13,793 nt of DNA from Actinomycetales bacterium. Its GTDB lineage: Bacteria; Actinomycetota; Actinomycetes; Actinomycetales; JAHECE01. Below are positions 7,260 through 12,600 of the stretch, piece by piece. Both the position numbers and the translations under genes were made by a program. Where the stretch lies: contig JAHECE010000044.1 of the NCBI GenBank assembly GCA_024641895.1, forward strand, positions 1-13,793, given 5' to 3'. Numbering within the stretch: the stretch's first letter is position 1; every line of letters begins with the position of its first letter. The notes beneath the pieces were generated by a model that saw only the letters and a list, made by a program, of their open reading frames with translations, was not told the DNA's origin and did no database searches.

Positions 7260-7385
7260 GAGGGGAGGCTAGCGCGGCTCGCGGCTGCTCGGCTCGTCGG
7301 ACGTCACACGACGGGCGCCTTGACCTCGTGGGCCTGCGCCCGCGGCGGCTGCCAGCCCTGAGCGGGAGCCTGCCGCACGTGACGA
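7260..7385 (-). other. Gap between recX and rny
   Basis: 126 nt. Apart from the TAGCCT -10 of rny I see no RNA gene or terminator. A 24-codon minus-strand frame starting at GTG 7378, 7 nt after the recX stop, ends at 7304; it has no recognisable family and is not called as a gene. Confidence 0.5.
7266..7271 (-). promoter_or_regulatory. -10 element TAGCCT, leaderless start of rny
   Basis: On the minus strand TAGCCT is followed by 6 nt and then ATG 7259, the classic spacing for a leaderless actinobacterial mRNA. It indicates that rny has its own promoter in the 126-nt gap after recX and need not depend on recA read-through. No clear -35 is seen. Confidence 0.5.
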
Positions 7386-8045
7386 TCAGGCGTCGTCGAA
7401 GGCGGCGTCGTCCGCGTCGATGCCGTCGCCGAGGTCTCGGTCGGCGTGCGAAGGCGTCCCGAAGCCTCCATCGCCGGCCGCATCCTGGTCCGCGAGCACC
7501 TCGTCGACCACGCCCAGCGCCAGCCCCGGCGGGTACCCCTTGCGGGCGAGCATCTGTGCGAGTCGGCGACGCCGCCGCTGACGATCCAGCCCGGCCGTCC
7601 CGGCGGCCTTGCGGGCGACGAGCTCCCGAGCCGTGCGACGCTCGTCGTCACCGTCCAGCTGGTCAAGCGCCTGCTCGGCGAGCTCGGGCGAGATGCCCTT
7701 GGCCCGCAGCTCGTGGGCCAGAGCGCGTCGGGCAAGGCCCCGATCGGCGTGGCGCGAGCGCACCAGCATCTCGGCGTAGGCCAGGTCGTCGACGAGCCCC
7801 ACCTCGGTGAACCTGTCGAGGACGGTGGTGACGACGTCATCCGGAACATCTCGGCGCGCCATCGCGGCTTCTAGCTGCGATCGAGTTCGAGGCGCCGCGG
7901 CGAGCTGTCGGAGGGCGATCGCCCTGGCGACGGACTCGGCATCGGGCTCGGCGTCCTCAGCTGCAGATCCGGTGCCCGGAGGTTCGGGCGCTCGCCCGAG
8001 CCCCCGGACGGATGCTTGCCCCCGCCCCGACGGTGCGCCTGCCAT
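7386..8045 (-). CDS. recX: Regulatory protein RecX
   Basis: RecX binds RecA filaments and limits their growth and activity. The 219-aa product has a poorly conserved Gly/Ala/Pro-rich N-terminal tail (1-37), then three-helix repeats of the RecX fold: SVARAIALRQLAAAPRTRSQLEAAM-type helices from about residue 38, the signature DRFTEVGLVDDLAYAEMLVR (77-96), LARRALAHELRAKGISPELAEQAL (104-127), and a last repeat around RRRRRLAQMLARKGYPP (157-173). A strongly acidic tail of about 30 residues follows. The start is ATG 8045, which shares one base with the recA stop (TGATG), so RecX is translationally coupled to RecA and should be induced with it. There is a 126-nt gap to rny. Confidence 0.94.
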   Translation of the reverse strand: MAGAPSGRGQASVRGLGRAPEPPGTGSAAEDAEPDAESVARAIALRQLAAAPRTRSQLEAAMARRDVPDDVVTTVLDRFTEVGLVDDLAYAEMLVRSRHADRGLARRALAHELRAKGISPELAEQALDQLDGDDERRTARELVARKAAGTAGLDRQRRRRRLAQMLARKGYPPGLALGVVDEVLADQDAAGDGGFGTPSHADRDLGDGIDADDAAFDDA

Positions 8046-9079
8046 CAGAAGTCGACAGGAGCCTCGGCCGGGGCGTCGATCCGGGCCCCGATGCCGAGCT
8101 TCTCCTTGATCTTCTTCTCGATCTCGTTGGCCAGGTCCGGGTTGTCCCGCAGGAAACCTCGAGCGTTCTCCTTGCCCTGACCGAGCTGGTCGCCCTCATA
8201 CGTGTACCAGGCGCCCGACTTGCGGACGAGACCGTGCTCGACGCCCAGGTCGATGAGGCTGCCCTCGCGGGAGATCCCGACGCCGTAGATGATGTCGAAC
8301 TCGGCCTGCTTGAACGGCGGGGCCATCTTGTTCTTCACGATCTTTGCCCGTGTGCGGTTACCCACGGGCTCCGAGCCCTCTTTGAGGGTCTCGATCCGAC
8401 GCACGTCGATGCGCACGGAGGCGTAGAACTTCAGCGCCTTGCCGCCGGTCGTCGTCTCCGGGCTGCCGAAGAACACGCCGATCTTCTCGCGGAGCTGGTT
8501 GATGAAGATCGCGGTGGTGCCCGACGTGTTCAGGGCACCGGTGATCTTGCGCAGAGCCTGGGACATGAGCCGGGCCTGGAGGCCGACGTGGCTGTCGCCC
8601 ATCTCGCCCTCGATCTCGGCTTTGGGCACCAGCGCTGCGACCGAGTCGATGACGACGATGTCGATCGCGCCGGAACGGATCAGCATGTCCATGATCTCGA
8701 GTGCCTGCTCACCGGTGTCGGGTTGAGACACGAGCAGGGCGTCTGTGTCGACGCCGAGCCTCTTGGCGTACTCCGGGTCGAGCGCGTGCTCGGCGTCGAT
8801 GAAGGCCGCGATCCCGCCGGCGCGCTGGGCGTTCGCCACGGCGTGCAGCGCGACGGTCGTCTTGCCGGAGCTCTCGGGTCCGTAGATCTCGACGACGCGC
8901 CCCCGGGGCAGCCCGCCGATGCCGAGCGCCACGTCGAGCGCGATGGAACCGGTCGGGATCACCTCGACCGGGGCCCGGCCCTGGTCGCCGAGGCGCATGA
9001 CAGAACCCTTGCCGAACTGGCGGTCGATCTGGCCGAGCGTGGCCTCAAGGGCCTTCGAGCGGTCTGCTGGAGCAGCCAT
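8045..9079 (-). CDS. recA: Recombinase RecA
   Basis: RecA is the strand-exchange recombinase and the LexA co-protease. It is 344 aa from ATG 9079. The Walker A motif GPESSGKT is at residues 67-74, the catalytic glutamate is in IDAEHALDP (E97), Walker B is VVIDS (142-146), the DNA-binding loop L2 follows FINQLREKIGVFFG (192-205), and the C terminus is acidic. There is no intein, unlike M. tuberculosis RecA. The frame also offers GTG at 9085, but the Shine-Dalgarno GAGG at 9085-9088 is spaced 5 nt from ATG 9079 and would overlap the GTG, so 9079 is chosen. Upstream lie two damage-responsive promoters (see the LexA and RecA-NDp/PafBC features); downstream it overlaps recX by one base. Confidence 0.99.
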   Translation of the reverse strand: MAAPADRSKALEATLGQIDRQFGKGSVMRLGDQGRAPVEVIPTGSIALDVALGIGGLPRGRVVEIYGPESSGKTTVALHAVANAQRAGGIAAFIDAEHALDPEYAKRLGVDTDALLVSQPDTGEQALEIMDMLIRSGAIDIVVIDSVAALVPKAEIEGEMGDSHVGLQARLMSQALRKITGALNTSGTTAIFINQLREKIGVFFGSPETTTGGKALKFYASVRIDVRRIETLKEGSEPVGNRTRAKIVKNKMAPPFKQAEFDIIYGVGISREGSLIDLGVEHGLVRKSGAWYTYEGDQLGQGKENARGFLRDNPDLANEIEKKIKEKLGIGARIDAPAEAPVDF

Positions 9080-9084
9080 GTTCA

Positions 9085-9088
9085 CCTC
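9085..9088 (-). promoter_or_regulatory. Shine-Dalgarno of recA
   Basis: Minus-strand GAGG, followed by 5 nt and then ATG 9079. It settles the choice between the two nearby in-frame starts and makes recA the clearest leadered start in the window. Confidence 0.75.
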
Positions 9089-9098
9089 GTGACATCAG

Positions 9099-9114
9099 CG
9101 CCTGTGACCAGGCG
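9099..9114 (-). other. Small perfect hairpin in the recA leader
   Basis: CGCCTG / CAGGCG form a perfect 6-bp stem with a 4-nt loop, about 10 nt upstream of the recA Shine-Dalgarno. Both predicted recA transcripts would contain it. No U-tract follows, so it is not a classic terminator. Whether it matters for translation or mRNA stability is unknown. Confidence 0.4.
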
Positions 9115-9176
9115 ATCTACGGACTGGGGCTGGTCTGCCCTGGCCGGCGTTGTCGGAGCCGCCGGTGCCAGAGGTG

Positions 9177-9199
9177 ACGCTATGTCCGACCACTGACAT
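9177..9199 (-). promoter_or_regulatory. Proximal recA promoter of RecA-NDp (PafBC-activated) type
   Basis: On the minus strand ATGTCAGTG (9199-9191), an 8-nt spacer, then TAGCGT (9182-9177). The actinobacterial LexA-independent damage promoter is described as TTGTCRGTG-N8-TANNNT, activated by the WYL-domain pair PafB/PafC. This site matches 8 of 9 in the upstream element, the exact spacing, and all three fixed bases of the -10. Transcription would start near 9170, leaving a leader of about 90 nt before recA. The proximal LexA-independent / distal LexA-dependent order resembles M. tuberculosis recA. PafBC itself is not in the window. Confidence 0.82.
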
Positions 9200-9200
9200 C

Positions 9201-9240
9201 CGTCGTCGCCGAGCCCACGCGTGTGCACGGGGCGACGACG
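9201..9240. repeat. Perfect 10-bp inverted repeat between the two recA promoters
   Basis: CGTCGTCGCC at 9201-9210 is exactly complementary in reverse to GGCGACGACG at 9231-9240, with a 20-nt loop. It begins 2 bp beyond the upstream element of the proximal promoter. RNA from the distal promoter would contain it as a strong GC-rich hairpin; there is no T-run on either side. It could be a protein site, an attenuating or stabilising hairpin, or neither. Confidence 0.6.
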
Positions 9241-9256
9241 TCCTCACCTGTTACCC

Positions 9257-9262
9257 ACTCTA
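9257..9262 (-). promoter_or_regulatory. -10 element TAGAGT of the distal, LexA-controlled recA promoter
   Basis: Minus-strand TAGAGT (TANNNT) lies 2 bp downstream of the LexA box, so LexA bound there would block RNA polymerase. The -35 region is weak. The leader to recA would be about 170 nt. Confidence 0.6.
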
Positions 9263-9264
9263 GG

Positions 9265-9280
9265 GCGAACACGTGTTCGA
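9265..9280. promoter_or_regulatory. LexA (SOS) box upstream of recA
   Basis: GCGAACACGTGTTCGA contains the perfect core GAAC-N4-GTTC; the actinobacterial and Bacillus-type consensus is close to TCGAACNNNNGTTCGA. It lies between the DUF3046 stop (9324) and recA (start 9079), immediately upstream of the TAGAGT -10. The inner ACGT also makes the core fully palindromic. LexA repression of recA is expected from family knowledge; the lexA gene is not in this window. Confidence 0.88.
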
Positions 9281-9323
9281 CACCGACAGCCGCGCCGCTG
9301 GCGTGTCGGGCCACCCGCAGCCG

Positions 9324-9554
9324 TCAGCGGCGGCGTCCCTTGAGCTCGTCGCGGTGGCGCCAGCGCGCGTCGTCGTCGAGATCCATGGCGTCGCACACGG
9401 CGTCCCAGACGGTGCGGACCGGGACGCCGGAGGCGAGCGCCTCGCTGGGCGAGCGGCCGCCGAGCGAGGCCAGGACCAAGTCGTCGGCGAGGGCGCGCGC
9501 CCGGGCCGCCCCGAACGCAGCATCCATCACCTGACGGAACTCCGACTGACGCAC
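9324..9554 (-). CDS. DUF3046 domain-containing protein
   Basis: A 76-aa protein whose opening MRQSEFRQVMDAAFG (GTG read as Met) and following LADDLVLASLGGRSPSEALA and GVPVRTVWDAVCDAMDL segments match the DUF3046 family, small helical actinobacterial proteins commonly encoded just upstream of recA. Function is unknown. The second half of the protein carries the conserved W at about residue 49 and ends in a basic tail. GTG 9554 is supported by TAGGGT 6 nt upstream. It is read in the same direction as recA, but the gap of 244 nt holds two promoters, so recA does not depend on its transcript. Divergent from lhr with a 95-bp gap. Confidence 0.85.
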   Translation of the reverse strand: MRQSEFRQVMDAAFGAARARALADDLVLASLGGRSPSEALASGVPVRTVWDAVCDAMDLDDDARWRHRDELKGRRR

Positions 9555-9560
9555 CGCGTC

Positions 9561-9566
9561 ACCCTA
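9561..9566 (-). promoter_or_regulatory. -10 element TAGGGT, leaderless start of the DUF3046 gene
   Basis: Minus-strand TAGGGT (TANNNT) followed by 6 nt and then GTG 9554 predicts a leaderless mRNA. The GGGTGA overlapping it could alternatively be read as a Shine-Dalgarno, so the two explanations compete. Confidence 0.5.
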
Positions 9567-9620
9567 GCCAGACATGCCCGGAACCCGTAGCCCACCCCCG
9601 CGGCCGACGGACCGGGTGGG

Positions 9621-9643
9621 GTGTCGGTGGGGCGGGTGAGAAT
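9621..9643 (+). promoter_or_regulatory. Candidate RecA-NDp/PafBC-type promoter of lhr, leaderless
   Basis: GTGTCGGTG (9621-9629), 8-nt spacer, then GAGAAT (9638-9643). Against TTGTCRGTG-N8-TANNNT it matches 8 of 9 upstream positions, the exact spacer, and two of three fixed -10 bases. A further 6 nt leads to ATG 9650, so the mRNA would start at the start codon. The imperfect -10 is what an activator-dependent promoter would look like. Mycobacterial lhr is known to rise after mitomycin C, which agrees. Confidence 0.65.
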
Positions 9644-9649
9644 GGAGCC

Positions 9650-12600
9650 ATGGGTGCACCGGGCACGACGCTGGCGCCCCTCGCTCGGTTCTCCGCCGCG
9701 ACGAGGGCGTGGTTCAGCGACGCGTTCGAGGCGCCGACCGCTGCGCAGACGGGCGCCTGGGACGCCATAGCCGGCGGTTCGCACGCCCTCGTCATCGCCC
9801 CGACCGGGTCCGGAAAGACGCTGGCGGCGTTCCTGTGGGCGCTCGACGGTCTCCTCAACGAACCCACGCCGCCAAGGGGCGAGCGCTGCCGGGTCCTGTA
9901 CGTCTCGCCGCTGAAAGCCCTGGCTGCCGACGTCGAGCGCAACCTGCGCTCACCGCTGGTGGGCATCAGGCACGCCGCCGCTCGGCTGGGCCGCGAACTG
10001 GCCGACGTCCGCGTCGGGACCCGCACGGGCGACACCCCGCCGGCCGAGCGCCGCACGTTCGGCACGTCCCCTCCGGACATCTTCATCACGACACCGGAGT
10101 CGCTCTACCTTGTCCTGACGTCGTCGGCGCGCGAAGGCCTGCGCGGCATCAGGACCGTGATCCTCGACGAGGTACACGCCGTCGCCGGGTCGAAGCGCGG
10201 CGCACACCTGGCCCTGTCCCTCGAACGGCTCGACGCCATGCTGCCCACGCCCGCGCAGCGCATCGGGCTCTCTGCCACGGTCCGCCCCACGGAGAGGGTC
10301 GCGCACTTCCTCGCGGGCAACCGGACGCCGGACGACGGCGGCCGACCCGTCGTCACGGTTCAGCCGACCGTCGCCAAGGAGATCCGGATCGACGTCGTCG
10401 TCCCGGTCCCAGACCTCGGCGACATCGCCTCCGCGGGCCCCCCGACGGGGGCGCCGGTGACCGACCACGAGCCTCACGCGCCTCCGCGAGCGGACGGCTC
10501 GATCTGGCCGCACGTGGAGGAACTCGTCACCGAGCTGATCCGAACGCACCGCTCGACCATCGTCTTCGCAAACTCCCGCCGGGGCGCCGAGCGCCTGACG
10601 GCGCGGATCAACGAGTGCTGGGCCGACCGGCTGGCGGCAGAGGCAGGGTTCGGCTCAGACTCGCGCGACCGCGACCGCGACCGCGACCGCGACCGCGACG
10701 CGGATGCGACGGCGACGTCAGGCACGAGCGCGCACCGCCGCGCCGCTCGCCTCGACCCGGGATCGAGCTGGGCGGCCACCTACCCCGGCCAGGGCGGCTC
10801 AGCCGCCGCAAGGCCCGCGGGCAACGAGCTCGCCCGCGCTCACCACGGCTCGATGAGCCGCGAGGAGCGGACTGCAATCGAGACCGAGCTCAAGGCTGGA
10901 CGCCTCCCGGCGGTGGTCGCGACGTCGTCGCTGGAGCTGGGGATCGACATGGGCGAGGTCGATCTGGTGGTCCAGGTCGGCGCCCCGCCGTCCGTGGCGA
11001 GCGCGCTGCAGCGCATCGGCCGCGCGGGCCACCAGGTCGGCGCGCTCTCCCGCGGAGTCGTGCTGCCCACGCACCGAGGCGACCTCCTGGCCACCGCCGT
11101 CATCGCCGTGCGGGCCGCGCAGGGCGCGATCGAGTCCGTGCAGGTGCCCACGAACCCGCTCGACGTCCTGGCGCAGCAGGTGGTCGCCATGGTCGCCGTG
11201 GAGGACTGGGAACGAGCCGAGCTGGCCCGCGTCGTGCGCCGCGCAGCGCCCTTCACCTCCCTCGGCGATCGCTCCCTGGACGCCGTCCTCGACATGCTTG
11301 CCGGCCGCTACCCGAGCGAGGACTTCGGGGAGCTGCGCCCCCGGCTCGTCTGGGACCGCCTCGGCGACGTCCTGACCGCCCGCCCGGGGGCACTGCGTCT
11401 CGCAGTGACCAGCGGCGGGACGATCCCCGACCGCGGCATGTACGGGGTCTACCTGGTCGGCGGGCCCACCGGCGGGAAGCGGGTCGGCGAGCTTGACGAG
11501 GAGATGGTCTACGAGTCCCGGGTCGGCGACACCTTCACCCTCGGGTCGAGCACCTGGCGGATCGAGGACATCACCCCGGACAGGGTCCTGGTGTCCCCGG
11601 CCCCCGGCCTGCCCGGCCGGCTGCCGTTCTGGCGCGGCGACGCCCCCGGGCGGCCGGCAGAGCTCGGGGGCGCGCTGGGCGCGATGGTGCGAGGGCTCGC
11701 ACCGGACCTGCAGGAACCGTCCCGCGGGGCGCTCGCGGACCCCGCACCGGACACCCCCGCGCGACAGGGGTCCCCGGCCCGCGCACTCTTGACGTCGTGG
11801 GGCCTGGACACCTGGGCGGCCGACAACCTGCTCGCCTACCTGCGCGAGCAGCAGGACGCGACAGGACACCTCGCCGACGACCGGACCATCGTCGTCGAGC
11901 GATTCCGCGACGAGCTGGGCGACTGGCGCCTGGTGATCCACTCGCCGTGGGGGGCACGCGTCCACGCCCCTTGGGCCCTGGTGGTGGCCGCGCGACTGCG
12001 CGAGCGCTTCGGGATCGACGTCCAGGCGATGCACGGCGACGACGGGATCGTGCTTCGGCTGCCTGACGTGGGCGACGCAGACCTGGGCCGCTTCAGCGAC
12101 TTCCTACCGGGCGGCACCGGCTCCGCCGACGACGACGTGAACCGAGCGATGCAGACCCCTGACGCGAGTCGACTCACGGGCGCCGACCTTCTCGTGGAAC
12201 CCGAGGACGTGGGAGCCGCGGTCGTCGACGCTCTCGCGGGTTCGGCGCACTTCGCCGCCAGGTTCCGCGAGTCCGCCGCCCGATCGCTTCTCCTGCCGCG
12301 CCGCCGGCCCGACCGACGCCAGCCGCTGTGGCAGCAGCGGCAGAGGTCCGCCCAGCTCCTGTCCGTCGCAGCCGCCTACCCGGAGTTCCCGGTGGTGCTC
12401 GAGGCCGTGCGGGAGTGCCTGCAGGACGACTTCGACGTCACCGCCCTGGCCCAGCTGATGCGCGACATCACGACGCGCCGGGTCCACGTCCTGGACGTCA
12501 CGACGACCGCGCCCTCACCCGCGGCGCGCGCGCTCCTGTTCGGGTACGTCGGTCAGTTCATCTACGACGGCGACACCCCGCTCGCGGAGCGTCGAGCCGC

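Noticed and set aside
4356..7361. 1001-codon plus-strand open frame across miaB and rny
   Set aside because: It is antisense to two genes with complete catalytic motifs; its Arg/Gly/Asp/His-rich composition is typical of a high-GC shadow frame.
7304..7378. 24-codon minus-strand frame (GTG 7378 to TGA 7304) right after recX
   Set aside because: No recognisable family, no clear ribosome binding site, and composition like surrounding non-coding DNA. It could be a remnant tail, but nothing visible supports that.
9591..9620. CCCACCC / GGGTGGG inverted repeat between DUF3046 and lhr
   Set aside because: 7-bp GC-only stem with a 16-nt loop in very GC-rich DNA, between two divergent starts where a terminator is not expected; likely chance.
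9709..11496. 595-codon plus-strand frame overlapping lhr
   Set aside because: Arg/Pro/Gly-rich shadow one frame off from lhr, whose helicase motifs run continuously through the same DNA.
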